Assembly (NCBI GenBank): GCA_019614645.1
Contig: JABWDB010000008.1
Span: 1,860,001-1,924,000, forward strand
Reading direction: 5' to 3'
DNA from: Stratiolaelaps scimitus
Taxonomy: Eukaryota; Arthropoda; Arachnida; Mesostigmata; Laelapidae
DNA: 64,000 nucleotides
This document shows, piece by piece, positions 40,972-53,412 of this stretch; the first letter of the stretch is position 1; every line of letters starts with the position of its first letter. A model generated the notes under the pieces. It was given only the letters and a program-made list of their open reading frames with translations, was not told where the DNA came from and did no database searches. The position numbers were made by a program, and so were the translations under genes.

Positions 40972-42779
40972 AACACAAATGTATCTATATATAATGAGGT
41001 GCTAATATGTGCTGGTGTCAGCTGTTGGCAGCTCGTTCGTTGAAAGTTGTTAGTAGAAGCTGTCCAAGATGAAACTGGCGCTACAACAACCTCGACCTCG
41101 AGTAATACCAGCAGTCGTAGGGCGGCAATAGTGGAAGGCGCTACGATGATGGCCGTGGTAATTGTTGGCACGTCGAGGTATGGCCACCCACTCGGTGTCT
41201 ATATAGCCCGAGTTCAAGCATCTGTAGGGTTGGTCCCTACGGGACAACAGGTTTCTGCTGGAACGAGCTCGCCCGGTCGGCCTCTGCCACCGAAGAGCCT
41301 TGTGTCAACACAGGTCTAGTATTGTATAATACATATATGTGCCATGATGTTGTGGTAGTCCGCGTAGTCTCCGAAGGCAATTCAGGTGGCCGTTGCCAGT
41401 TAGTAGTTGGTTTCCCTTACATCGGTGACGGGGCCCATGGCAAAGCGACTAATAATCGATGTGAACCAAAAAAAGCCGCTCGTACGTCAATATCTATGAC
41501 ACAAGGCCAACGCACAAGTTCGCCAGAGACGACACAGCAGCGGAAGGGAATGGGAAGTAAACATTAGCGCCTCGCGAGAGACAGAGAACCGAGACAGAGA
41601 ACTGTTGCTGGGGGGCGAATCGGTGGCCATCTTGAGCTATAGCCTGACCAGTTCGTGCCTTGCCCTACAAGCCTAACTAGTAGTTGCGGCTGCTGCTGCT
41701 GTTGTCGTCGTCGTCATCAGAATCATCATCTATTTCTTATGGCTCTTCAACAATTTTACATCTATATGTATATGCACGAAAGATATGGGATGTACACGCA
41801 GCAGTTGCACCGGATGCCTGAATAAATAGATGAATGGATGAACTGCTGGTGGTGCGGATCGCGTGCGTCGTCGCGCTAGGCTTGTCTTCTTCACTCAGCG
41901 GCAGCAGCGACATTAACAGCAGCAGCAGTAGTAGTAGCGTTGGACGAGCCTGCAACGACCTATGGCTTCGACTTGTAGCCTGTCGCTCAGTGTTTGTCGT
42001 CGCCGGGTGATCGCGAGCCGGTGAAGTTGACGCGCCATCGGGCGGACGCCCCAGCCAGCCACCGGTTGGTTCCGACTCGTAAATATGACCACCCAGGATA
42101 CGTCGATTGTTTCCGTACGGTAGCTAGATAGCCCGGCTGGCATAGCAACAGCGCAGCACTAGAAGGATTCAAGCAGCAAGGAACAGTGGTGGGGGGGGTC
42201 AGAGGCAAGAATGCTATCTGCTCCTATGATGGTCACTATGCAGTTCCGAGTCTGAGGTCAGCCGATTTGAGCCGATCGACCGACCTGCCGCGCGTTGAGA
42301 AGGCACATTCTTGTGGGATGAACTGAGCAACTGACGATTGGACGGACAGACTGGTTCACTCACTGGCGAACGATTGATCGTTCGAACCAATGGGCGAACG
42401 ATCTGCTGCTGCCGGTGAACCAGCAACAACATTCGTTGGCAGATAGGGAAGCCGGCCCCATCGTACTGCGAACTCGCTGCGTGCTCCTTACTTTCTTCGT
42501 TGCCAGAGCAGCTGGAAACATAGCAGAAGCAGGAGGTAGCGATCGCGGCGGCGGCAGCAGCAGCAGCAGCAATCAACGACGATATTTCTTGAACAAAGCA
42601 AAGCGCCCGCTTAGAACGAGCGACATCTCCACTGACAGGATGTTCCCATACGCTTGACTCTTGGGGCAAACCGATTACCCAAGCAGACCTAGGAATACAG
42701 GCTTAAGCCCTATGGCTACGTGGCGCGGAAAGGATGAACGGACAGATGAAGAGGTCGATTTTTGCCGTGCCTAACAAGA

Positions 42780-42780
42780 A

Positions 42781-42858
<78 letters not shown>
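42780..42858. repeat. 79-bp (GA)n microsatellite
   Basis: Almost perfect GA repeat with one GG break near 42797; the longest purine dinucleotide run in the window. Confidence 0.95.
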
Positions 42859-42860
<2 letters not shown>

Positions 42861-43232
42861 GCTCCCAATCAGGGGCGAGAACGTCGGCGGCAGCGGTGGC
42901 GTCTGCCAATCTACAGCTTGACCAGCCATGTCTGAGTACTTCATGTCCATCATCGGGCATTCTTTATCCGCAAGAATGGGCACGTGCTTTAAGGGTCGAT
43001 TTTGCTTCGGCAGCGGCCAGTCAGTGTTCCGGCAGTCATTCAGCCATTCGGGAGTTACGGCCCCTAAAAAAAAAGGCTGCATCAACAGGCGGAGCTAACA
43101 GATTAGCCACAGACAGATCGACGTGCTTAACATACCTCTGAAATGGGCTGAGAAAACGTTTCCGATATGTCGTATTAGTTGTAGCAGCACAAGTGGTGGA
43201 ACTACGACCGCGATGGGCATTCTTTCCATCTC

Positions 43233-43235
<3 letters not shown>

Positions 43236-43271
<36 letters not shown>
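43236..43271. repeat. (AT)n microsatellite
   Basis: Perfect AT repeat of about 18 units. Confidence 0.95.
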
Positions 43272-43272
<1 letters not shown>

Positions 43273-44480
43273 GGGGTAGAATATTCCGAGTAACTATTTT
43301 GTGCCCTGTCAACCTTTCGCGTGTTACTTGCTGTATCGATAACGGGATACAATTCAGCACCGTTTTCTATGCAGGAAGTTTGCGGACTCTTTATATTTTC
43401 GGTTGCATACTGTACCGATAATAGATATTATTTATATAACTGACAAAGGCTAACCGCCATGACGACTGGTTACCCCCTCGAGATGTAGGGCTGGCCTTCG
43501 TTCGGGTGAGAACGACGCGATGCAGCAACATTAGCAAATGTCATCGTATCCAGACGTACGAGAAATATTGCCACCGCTACTCTTGTGACGCTCCGGCAGT
43601 GGATTCAGAAACGAATAACGGCGTTGACAGCAACAACAGCAACAACAACAAACACAACGCCAACAACAACTGTGGTTGTTGCTGACGGTGGCGGCGGCGG
43701 CAGCGGCGGCGGCGAATTATGGCCGGCCAAAAATAGCTACGATCGCTGGTGCTACTACTGTTGGTGCTGCTGCTGCTGCACATGTTGTCGCTATCTTCAT
43801 CGAGCTCAGGTCGTATCATTTTCGCGTTCATTTTCGTTCGGTTGCGGACGCCTCCGAAATTGTCACTGTCGCTGCCCTCGCCAGTTCTCTTCCTTGGCTC
43901 GATTTGCTCAACGTCGAGGACAACGAGACCACGATGTGAACGGCGGGCAATGGCTAAAATCACCGACGACGTCTCGCCAACGGCGCTGGTAACTATTGTC
44001 GCCATCACAGAAGCGCCGAACGCTCAACCACTAATAGCAGCTTCTGTAACGAGGGCCGGATGTTCGGCCACAGTCGCTGCCACTACTGATCTACCTCCTG
44101 CTTCTTCAGCTTCACCAGTTGTTGACTACTGCCGCAGCGCCCACCTAGTTCGTATGGGGAGGGAGAGAGACTCCATATACAATATGATATATATAATCAC
44201 ATGGTATATCCGTGTTTATACATATATAATTAAAGACTGCGCAAAAGAGAGAGAGAGAGTCACGGCAACCGGCGGCGGCTGTCACAGTGGTTGCTTTAGT
44301 ATTTATTTTCCTGTTTGGTTTAGTTCGAAACTCTCCTATGGTAAAAACGTTGACAGCGTTACGCATGTGAGCGTCTCTCGGTCCAACAGTCTGTCAGCCT
44401 ACGGCATCTACTAATTTTCTGGATCCGTTCTATTCACCCTATAGTGGCTCCCTATGGTTGATCTCTGTTTATCTTGGCAC

Positions 44481-44496
44481 GGGGGGGGAGGGGGGG
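44481..44496 (+). repeat. G8-A-G7 run
   Basis: Two long guanine runs separated by one A on the + strand, with G-quadruplex potential. Confidence 0.9.
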
Positions 44497-47400
44497 CGTC
44501 ACTGTCGTTTACATGCGGATGCTTGGGTTTTTGCGACTGTGAATGCTGCTGCACTTTTCTGGGTGCAATGTCACTGCCTTGACGGTCTCTCCTCCGAATT
44601 TCACCGATGTAGCGCCAAAGATGAGGAAAGCAGCACCAGCAGCAGCTGTAATACTGGATATATATATATATATATATATATACATTTTATTTAATTCCAC
44701 ACCAAATCTATTTTAAATCAGAGGCGCATCTGACACGGAGAGAGAGAGAGAGAGGACCGCCGCCCACTGGGTCCACTGATTGTCACACACCTACCGTGTA
44801 TACCGACGAAGCATAGCGTCAGGCCTACCTGCCACAGCATCCACTAAACGAGCACCTATACCTCTACATGTAAATTAGCCTGATCAAGATCGTAAAAAGA
44901 TTTGAAGAGGAAGAGGAGACGAGGAGTCATCTGCCAGCTGTTCGCGCTGCTGCTGCTCGAGCGGTTGCAGCGGTTTGTCCGGGTCAATCCGTCAATCAGT
45001 CAGTCATTAAGTCAGCCAGTTTTTATTGCTCTGTTGCTGCTACAACAACGAAGCATTTCTATATCTGCCTATAGTATTTCATTTCCCGGCACACCTTGTC
45101 TATTCGTCCGTTCACACGCGGAATCAACTACCGATTGTGCAGTGATATGGCGTCGTTCACTCTCGAGCCTATGCTGCCGCCGCCGTCGCCGCCGCCGAGG
45201 CTTTTTAATTTAGTGTGATGCATAGTGTCCGTCAGTTATCACGGAGTAGGCGTCGACTTTGTGGGGTTTCTGCTGCCTGATTCTAGCTACCTCTTTCACT
45301 CGCTCATCGTAGCTCATAGCTGATCGCTGCTGCGGTTGCGGCTGATACCGAACGAGCTGTGACTACAACAACGTCGACGGGAGCAGCAGATAATATTATA
45401 TAATAAATAAATATAATGATGAGGTAGAGAACAGAACTTGAGGCAGCAAGCAGTCAGTCGATCGGTTGTATACGACAGAAACGAGGTTATCTGACAACTG
45501 GTTGCCATTGAGTGCTGCTGATGATGACGACAAGCTATAATGACTGCCTGCTTAGTAACAGCTGGACGACGGCGGTGGTGAGGTTCGTTCGCGTTGGGGG
45601 GTACTTGACGTTAATGTGGTTCCAGTGAGAGAGAGCTGGGTGAACTGAGTCCTGAATAACAGCGACGACAACGACGACAACAAAAAACCAGCTACAACGA
45701 CAATCTCCAACCCATTCAAACAACCTTCCTACCTGCTTAGCTGTCCACCTCGGGTCGCGTAGCAAACACCCAGGCGAGCCGGGAAATGAATCTGATGTGA
45801 CCGGGCCTGAGTCACTCACTGACTCAGGCTTTGTCAGGCGTCACCGCTGATGTCGTTGTGCTTCCGTCGCCCTGTGGACTCGTATGACGGTGCATGTGGA
45901 TGGAGTTCTCAGTCTGAAACAGAGGATGGAGTTCTCAAAGGCAGAAACAGCAGCAGCAGTAGCGGTAACCGCATCAAAAGGGTCGACACTTTGGGCCTGC
46001 CCGTCGTCGCGAGAATGAACAAAATAATACGTTGCTGTCGAGAGGAGATCTCTTCTCTACGACAATGTTTAGCCTCATGGCCATTTCACCAAGCGGCTTG
46101 ACTAGCTGTCATCGCCTGGTACAATGTGGAATTTATAGGTGCCGCCATAAATCATCAATGAGCAGTACTAAGACTGTACTTGCGTGCGGGTACGCCACAC
46201 CACGGCGCCAGAGTGAAGGAGATTTTGACTACCTTTTGCGTTTCGTCATCCCGTAGTTCATGCACGAGGCAACGGTGGCGGGCGACATCGACCACAGCAG
46301 TGGTTGCTTCGGGAGAGGATCTATAACATCTCTTCGTTTTGGGACCAACATCGGATTCTAGGGACAAAGGGCAAAGCACTTCCGTTCCAAAATAAACAAA
46401 CACGTGTCGGCTTGTGCTTGTTGTTGCATTAGAGCTGTTGTTTCTACGTCTCGGTGTCTGGGCAGTCATCCATTATCAACCTCTGATAGTGAGGGTCCCA
46501 ACCCGCTCCCTTGAGCTTGTGATGGCCGCCAACGCCGTCCTGTTTGGAGTTCCTCGCTACAAAATAGACTAGGAGAGACAAGACATACAATTTAGTAGAG
46601 TGTTGAACTGCATATATATATATATATATAAATTTATAAATGTTTATGAGTTTGTTGTGTCGACGGAGACCGACGCTAAAGGCCACTTAAATCTAGCCCA
46701 TCACTTTGGTATTAGGCGCGACTCATATCAGTGGTCCCGCCCCCCACAGCAAAAGTTGCATAGCATACACGCTACTGATGCCGAGAGCATCCGAGCGGTT
46801 GAGATCCAATGACTGCACGCTACAGAACCCTTCCATCTTGTATTCTACAAACACAATCACGAGGTTTGCACAATCAGTCCCAGCGACGAAAGGCCTCTAC
46901 CTCCCTCCTTAATAATCTGCTGCACTGTCCCCCTCAGTATCAGACGACGCAGTCGTCAGTGAACGCCGCACCAGCGGTTGGCCGTAGCGTTATCAACTTA
47001 TCAGGTCTACACATGTTGTCTCCTTCGGACCCATTCACTGAGCCCATACAATCGCCTTCGTTTTCGCTTATTTCCCAAGTTGGTGTCTCTGAACCGAATG
47101 ACGTAGCCCATGTAAAGGCACGTGTATACCAGCTAGCCTTGAACGAACGCGCACTCCCCCGGCAGCGCCGTCAACCGACAGCGACAAGGCGCAGTGTTTC
47201 TAGCGCAGGTGACTACCGCGTCTGTGGCATTTCTCTCCGGGTGGCGCGCCGTGGACGGCGACCACCGTCTGTCTGCTCGGGCAGAGCGCCCTCAGTGGCC
47301 GCGTGCGCGCAATGGCCAAATTGCGCTAAATTATGCTGTTACGAACGTGTTAAATATGCATCACTCGCAGTCGCCCTCAAGAATACGTAGTTAGGAGAAA

Positions 47401-48286
47401 ATAAACAAGCAATATGCTCGGACGATTCTGTTCGCAGCGAGCCGTAGCTGATTGACGCGATATAAGCATTGCAAACCCCCCCGTCCCCGTCCCCTATAAC
47501 ATGTTAATAATATATCCGATTATGACATTAGGTTGTGGCTTACTATGGTCTTTGGGATACAATAGGTAAAATGCGAAGGTATCATATCATACCGTCAACG
47601 GCTATACCAAACTTGACTTCGTTGATATTCTTCTCCAGAGAGAGAAGTGTGACGCGTGTGTTAAAATTATTGTATTGTTAATTTTACAATATTTATTCAG
47701 TAGACGGCTATTCAGGCAGATACAGATACACGCACACACACCGAGATAAGAGGATGACAAGGGGGTCACTGGCCAGCAGCAGCAGCAGCAACAGGATGAT
47801 AATAAAAATAAACGCAGACGAAACATTTACAGTAAACACCGACAACAATATACATAAAGAAACATTATCTAATTGCTGTGCGTGGATGGCTGCTGCTGCT
47901 GTTGGCCGTTGCTGCCTTTATTGCCGTAATTTTGTATTTCGCCTCAGCTGCTGCCGCCGCTGACCGTCCTCCGCCGCTCCCAATGGGTGCGTGCACTTGG
48001 CTAGCCTAACAATGCCCAAGTCGTTGTTGTACGGATCTGTGATGTGTGCATATTCATTCGTATGTGTAACCCGTCATTAGCACTATCGCCATTGGATATA
48101 TAATACATTGTGTGCGTGTGTGTGTGTAGTGTTCATCATTTTATCTGTTGTTTAAGTGCAGATGAAGCTCGCTGTTTGTAAGCGTTGGGCTATTGTGTTT
48201 TTTTTTTGTTTGTTACGTATGATACATCATATCATCTGTGTAATAGTAGTAGTAGTAGTAGTAGCAGCCGCATTAGTAACAATCAT

Positions 48287-48312
48287 ATATTCATTATGTG
48301 TTTCAGGTAAAC
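48287..48312 (+). promoter_or_regulatory. Weak AG|GT juxtaposition (possible ratchet site)
   Basis: GTGTTTCAG ends at 48306 and is followed at once by GTAAAC. The pyrimidine tract is short and purine-interrupted, and the donor half is suboptimal. It lies about 30 kb into the long intron. Chance CAGGTA matches are expected in a window this size, so support is weak. Confidence 0.2.
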
Positions 48313-48710
48313 GTGGTGACGGCCGTCACCGTGGGGATGGATGAAGATGAATTGGGTTGCTCAATTCACATTGAAGTTCACTTTTACGTTAAGGAACCGC
48401 CTTGGAAAGGTTGATCGCTGTAAAACAGCACTGAAATATATCATCACTATGGCACAGTCGTAATATGATGTGATATTTGCACGAACAACGGCAACAGCAA
48501 CCAGCAATCTGTCCTGGGTCGGCATGACCAACATCCAAGTAACCATAATTATTAATTTTTATAATACTTATTATCATTATTGTTATTGCTCTAACACATG
48601 CTTAACAAAGCGATATCGTAGAGAATTACACATTACGAGCACAGAAATAGAACGAATTACGTCGACAGCGATTATATTCTCACACTTCACTCAATCCTTT
48701 CAAACAGTTT

Positions 48711-48755
48711 ACGGTGGTCTGTTGCTGCTGCTGTAGCTACGGTGGTCTGTTGCTG
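48711..48755 (+). repeat. 17-bp direct repeat, 28-bp period
   Basis: ACGGTGGTCTGTTGCTG occurs at 48711-48727 and again at 48739-48755. Confidence 0.9.
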
Positions 48756-49944
48756 TTGTTGTTGGTGCCATTTTTATAATACTCACGCTTGCTAGGTCGC
48801 TTTTTCGCTTTCGCCGGTGCAGGGGGTGCTTGTGCTCCTCGCTCCATATATGTCTGGGTTTGGACGGTTTAGCTGGAGAAGTTGGTGGCAATTTTCAACG
48901 ATACGACTACGTCTATTATTGCCTTCTGCGTCCTTTGGGCTCTAGGCTGCTGCGGCCGCGTTCGCTATTCGACCTCCTTCAATCCCTCCCTACTGGGGCA
49001 TCACGAGCAAAATTGAGCAGATTTATAAAAGTTGCCGATGCGGCCGCGGCGGGGATTAGCCTGGTGACTGTGGGACGGCCGGTAGCCGCGCCATCAAGCG
49101 GGAGGGTTTATGAGCACGAGCTGCTGCTGCTGTTGGCGGCGACGACGACGACGACGATGATGATAACGACAAAGAAGAGAGGGACTAACTATATAACGGC
49201 GGAAGGGACTTTAGTGGAGTCGCGCGCGACGAGTAGTGGATGAGGCGACTGGGTGGAGTACAATGTTGGCTCCGTATATTTCTTGTTCTTCGCGGTCTTC
49301 GGTTTCCTGAACGCTCTTAATCTCTCGCTCTCTCTCTCTCTCACTCTGCCCTGATCGCTTGGCCAGGCTATCACCGTTTGTGCCATTACGACTGGCTCGG
49401 GAGAGGGCTGGCTAGCAACCAGCCAAGCAATAACGAACCTGACGTCCGTTGCTGCTCCGCTCTGCCTTTTGACAATGACGGGCGCCTCGGCGGGGGCGTC
49501 GTGCTGCGTTTGAATCTGTTGCTGCTGCTACTACTGCAGCTGCCGCCTATGCCTCTGTTCACGAGTTGGCCTTCCACAGCGGTAGCAAATTCAGTAAAAG
49601 TGAGCGATACTTTGCTGCTGCTGCTGCTGCTGGTGCCTCTTCTTCTTCTTCTCCTGGAGATACTTCTAGCAGCACTTTGCCACTTAATCTCTCTCTCTCT
49701 CATTCGATCTTCGTCGTCCTCCACCTCCTCCTCCTCCTTCTGTCTATTATCTTCGTTCCCTACAAACTCCCCAAGTGGGGCGAATGGCAGTCGGCGTCAG
49801 TGTCGCCTTCTTAATACAGCCAGCGCAGTCCGCTTGCGTCAAGACTGACTATAGCGCCTGTGCATATCCTCGAGGTGACCGTGAGCAACCGGCAGCAACC
49901 GCCGGTGACGGGCGTTGCTTGCCACTGGCGCATCGTAATACATC

Positions 49945-50000
49945 GTGCGTGTATACATAAATACACTGGTACGTACCAGTGTATTTATGTATACACGCAC
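49945..50000. repeat. Perfect 56-bp palindrome (two 28-bp arms, no spacer)
   Basis: Bases 49945-49972 are the exact reverse complement of 49973-50000. The centre is GGTAC|GTACC, and symmetry breaks just outside both ends. The arms are mixed sequence with TGTATAC and ATAAATA blocks, so this is not a microsatellite effect. Transcribed from either strand it would fold into a near-perfect hairpin of about 26 bp with a tiny loop. Confidence 0.95.
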
Positions 50001-50830
50001 ACCACTGCGCGTGTCGCTGTCCTATGGAAGCCACCATCACCACCACCCAGCTGCGTGGTAATCTTCATAACCCTTTGCAAGGCATAGCTACTGTCGGCTC
50101 GTGGTAACTATTCTGGTAGGCATAACGGTGGCGCTCCGCCCGCGGATTAACCCATCTGCCCGATTCATCATCAGATAGCCCATTCGCTGCCGTGTCGAAT
50201 CGGTATCATCGTTTTTCAATGATTCATATGTGTACGCACATATGGATAGAATTTTATTCGGTTGGATACGCGCCGCCAGTGGCAGTGTCTAGAGATGACG
50301 GCATGCGTTACACCATTACTATCATTATTCTTATTACGATTATCATGATAATAATTATCGTAATATTAATGTTACTGCTGGCCGGAAAACTAGCACTGCC
50401 TGCTCGTTCCCGCTCTGCTGCTGCTGCTGCTGCTGCCGACGCCAGACGATCTCTCTCCCCCCTCTCTCTACCTATTTCTCGCAAATTTTCCGGAACATAT
50501 CATAACATTTCTTCCTGTTCGATTCAGTTTACCATATATATATATATATATATATATGTGGACGTTGTTATTTGGGCTCAGCATTGCTTTGCGTTGTTAG
50601 GTTTACTCTGCAGCGGTAGAATGTAATGGCTCCTTCGGCTAGGCAGACAGACCGCTACCCCGGCAACAACGGCAGCAGCCGCAGCGTCGACGGCGGCTTC
50701 GTACGGAGACCAAGAGCGGATAATTAATATTCGTTACTAGAAGCAGCCCCAGCCCCAGTCCAGCCCAGCCCATCTCAGCCCAGCAGCAGCAGCAGCAGTG
50801 ACGGTAGGCGGCGATGACGAAGGCGAGGAC

Positions 50831-50993
50831 GAGGAGAAGGAAGAAGAAAAAGGAAGAAAAAGGAAAAAGAAAAAGAAGAAGACGAATAGAAACGAGAATA
50901 AAAACAACTCAAACGATTCACCCATCCACCACCACCACTCCACGTTGCATCCTTCCTTCCTTCTTCCTTTCCTCCCTTCCTTTCTTTCCTTCC
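50831..50993. repeat. Paired polypurine and polypyrimidine tracts
   Basis: A 52-nt all-purine run (50831-50882) is followed after about 67 nt by a 44-nt all-pyrimidine run (50950-50993), both built of GGAAG/CTTCC-like units on the same strand. They could pair in RNA or support triplex DNA. Confidence 0.85.
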
Positions 50994-51511
50994 ATCGCTT
51001 TCGGCGTTCGTTCGTTGCCTCCTCGTTCGATGTTTCGTTGTCGCTCGACTCACGAACAGAGCAAAGGGTCCCGATCGACGCGGCGCCGAGAAGCGAACGC
51101 TTATACGGTGGCAACTGTTGGCGGCGGCCGTCGGTAGGTAACTGATTCGTCGACGGAACATTATTAACGTTAGCTTTTTTTCATGCTTTTTCTCGTTCGC
51201 CTTCGTTCGCCTTCGCATGCTGCTGTGGCGGTCCCCGCAGCACTGGCCGGGGCCGCGGGCCCCGTAGTCGGCCGCCGTCCTTTTCCTGCCGTTGCGTCCG
51301 TCTCTCGTCGAGCCGTGCTACCACTCGGGGCTGTGTTGTTGTGCTTATGGCGCACGCGGAACAGCAGGCCGAGGTTCCTGTCGAAGCCGCTTTTGCTTCG
51401 AGGGTAATAAGTAATACGTTGGCTGATGTTGTCTGGGTGTTGCCGCTGTGCTGCTGGGTGCTGCTGCTAATGCCACCGGGGTCCAATGCTGCTGTGATGG
51501 TGGCCGATGAC

Positions 51512-51516
51512 GACGA

Positions 51517-51554
<38 letters not shown>
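51512..51554. repeat. (GCC)n triplet array
   Basis: About 13 GCC units preceded by GAC units, surrounded by other triplet repeats. Confidence 0.9.
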
Positions 51555-52246
51555 ATGACTCCCGGCGCCCAGGAGCTGGGCGTGAACCGGTGCGTTGGGA
51601 TACGGTGCGGCGCCCTTCTCGAGTTTCTGCTAACGCGGCCGTAGTCCTTGTTCTGGCTGAGAGTGTGTCTGATGATGATGATGGTGGTGGTACTGCCGCT
51701 GCGGCTACTACTACTACTACCACTCTGCTGTATCCCCCCCTTCTACAGGAAATCATGGCGGAGAGCGAGCTGAACGTGTCGGTCGATAAGAAAAAGCGCG
51801 CGAATCCCTGTTTCCCTACCTTCTCCCTTGACTTCTCTCGAAAGGCTCTCTAGCAAAACGATGACCGCAGTGGCACGAGATCGCTGTTTCCCAGGAAAAC
51901 CAGAGCCACCAGTTTCGTAGCAGTGGCAGCGGTGGAAGGCCACCATCAGCCGTGGCCTCTACCACTTCCACTACAACAAGAACTACACTTGTTCCTGTTG
52001 CGTTAGCAGTTGTTGTTGCTGCTGCTGCTGCTGTTAGTACAAGATTGGCGGGACGGTTCGGCTTTTCTTGCTTACACACAGAGCTGCCATTGGCATTAGC
52101 CAGGCAACAAAAGCAGGACGCGAGAGACCACGCAGCGCGTCGGGTCCTCCGAAGCGTGTTGGGTTAACCATGGTGCCTCCCCCTATCTCTCTCTCTCTCT
52201 CTCTGTCATAGGCTTTGGTTAGGTTAGGCTAGTCGACTCGTGAGAG

Positions 52247-52274
52247 GCTCTCTCTCTCTCTCTCTCTCTCTCTC
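52247..52274. repeat. (CT)n microsatellite
   Basis: Perfect CT repeat of about 14 units. A further broken GA run lies near 52457-52486. Confidence 0.9.
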
Positions 52275-53206
52275 AATCTCGTCTTGTCTTTCTCTACCTT
52301 GTCTGCCATGTATCCAGTATCGCTTCATGGTTGTCGCTCTGTTTCTCTCCTTCCATTCTTTACCTGCCTCACCGCGCTGTCTCAAACCCGATGGCGGTTA
52401 CGAGTTGCCCGCAGCCAAATAGTCTAGCCAGATCGTCCGCTGCTCTAGGACAGAGACAAAGAGAGAGAGAGGAGAGAGAGAGAGAGTAGAATAATAATCA
52501 AAAGTCAATGGTGAGATCTCTCTTTCACCACACCGAATCTACACTGCCCAATGCCACGGCAGAACACAAGGTACATACAGCAACAACAATAATAACGCCA
52601 ACCAAGTAGACGAAAAACCAGAGGAACGTATGAACGTACGCATGTATTCGGTCTCGCTGGAGCAACAACTCCTCATCTATTTGACAATTAGCTGAAAGCA
52701 TGTACGATATGTGTCCGATATGTACGACCTTACAGTTCTGTAATGTCAAACTTCATTATTTATTTATTATTATCATTACTATATTATCATTATTATTACG
52801 GCAAGGACTCCCACCATCTACTCGGTGCACAATAACCTCGTGAAAGGAAATTCTACAAATTTATAATCTTTCTTGGGTACAAGATAATACTGCCTGTGTC
52901 CTAACTAAAATGCCTGAAACTTCAATCCGCAAACGCTGCCCAATACATATATATATATATATATATTTGTCGAATAGTTCTTTCACCTCGTTGGTATCTT
53001 AGCAGTCGTGCGTCGTTGTGATTCATGGACTCCGTTGCAAATCACGTAGGCGATATGCGATAGTTTAGTTGTGCTAATGCCACTCTACGCTACGGACCGT
53101 CAGGCTGAATAGTCGTCACTCAGCCTCATTTCCAGCGCTTCTCTCGTTCGCTCGCTCGCTCGCTCGATGGCCCGTTGGCACGCGGTCTGGCTGCCGGCGA
53201 TCCCCT

Positions 53207-53239
<33 letters not shown>

Positions 53240-53329
53240 ACCACCACACGGCCGCCGTTGGGGCTGCCGGTAAACCAACGTCAGCGTTTACAGCATCGCT
53301 CTCTACCCCGACGCCAGCCAGTCAACCAT

Positions 53330-53330
<1 letters not shown>

Positions 53331-53378
<48 letters not shown>

Positions 53379-53412
53379 AAGCTAGCTAGCTAGCTAGCTG
53401 GCTGGCTAGCTG
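53331..53412. repeat. (CAGC)n then (AGCT)n compound tetranucleotide array
   Basis: About 12 CAGC units pass into AGCT/GCTA units and then GGCT units, so the right half is nearly the reverse complement of the end of the left half and can form a hairpin. Confidence 0.9.

Larger units (their letters stand above)
38601..50640 (+). other. Intronic stretch with microsatellites and a perfect palindrome
   Basis: This segment contains (AC)n(AT)n at 40923-40962, the long (GA)n at 42780-42858, (TA)n 43236-43271, about 44660-44682, about 46612-46630 and 50533-50557, a G-rich run at 44481-44496, a TAG array near 48245-48264, the weak AG|GT site at 48306/48307 and the palindrome at 49945-50000. A 193-codon frame at 46809-47390 has no recognisable domain. 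No conserved exon was seen. Confidence 0.6.

Noticed and set aside
44127..44162. RSAHLVRMGRERD frame considered as the next MXD exon (expected RAHLR..CLE)
   Set aside because: Only AHL matches; there is no CLE.LK continuation and no correctly phased acceptor just upstream.
46809..47390. 193-codon + strand open frame with few simple repeats
   Set aside because: No recognisable domain, no clear splice or start context, and the length is within what can arise by chance in 64 kb over six frames.
51181..51853. Long overlapping frames on both strands
   Set aside because: Open only because of GCC, CTG and GAC triplet arrays; translations are polyalanine, polyaspartate and polythreonine.
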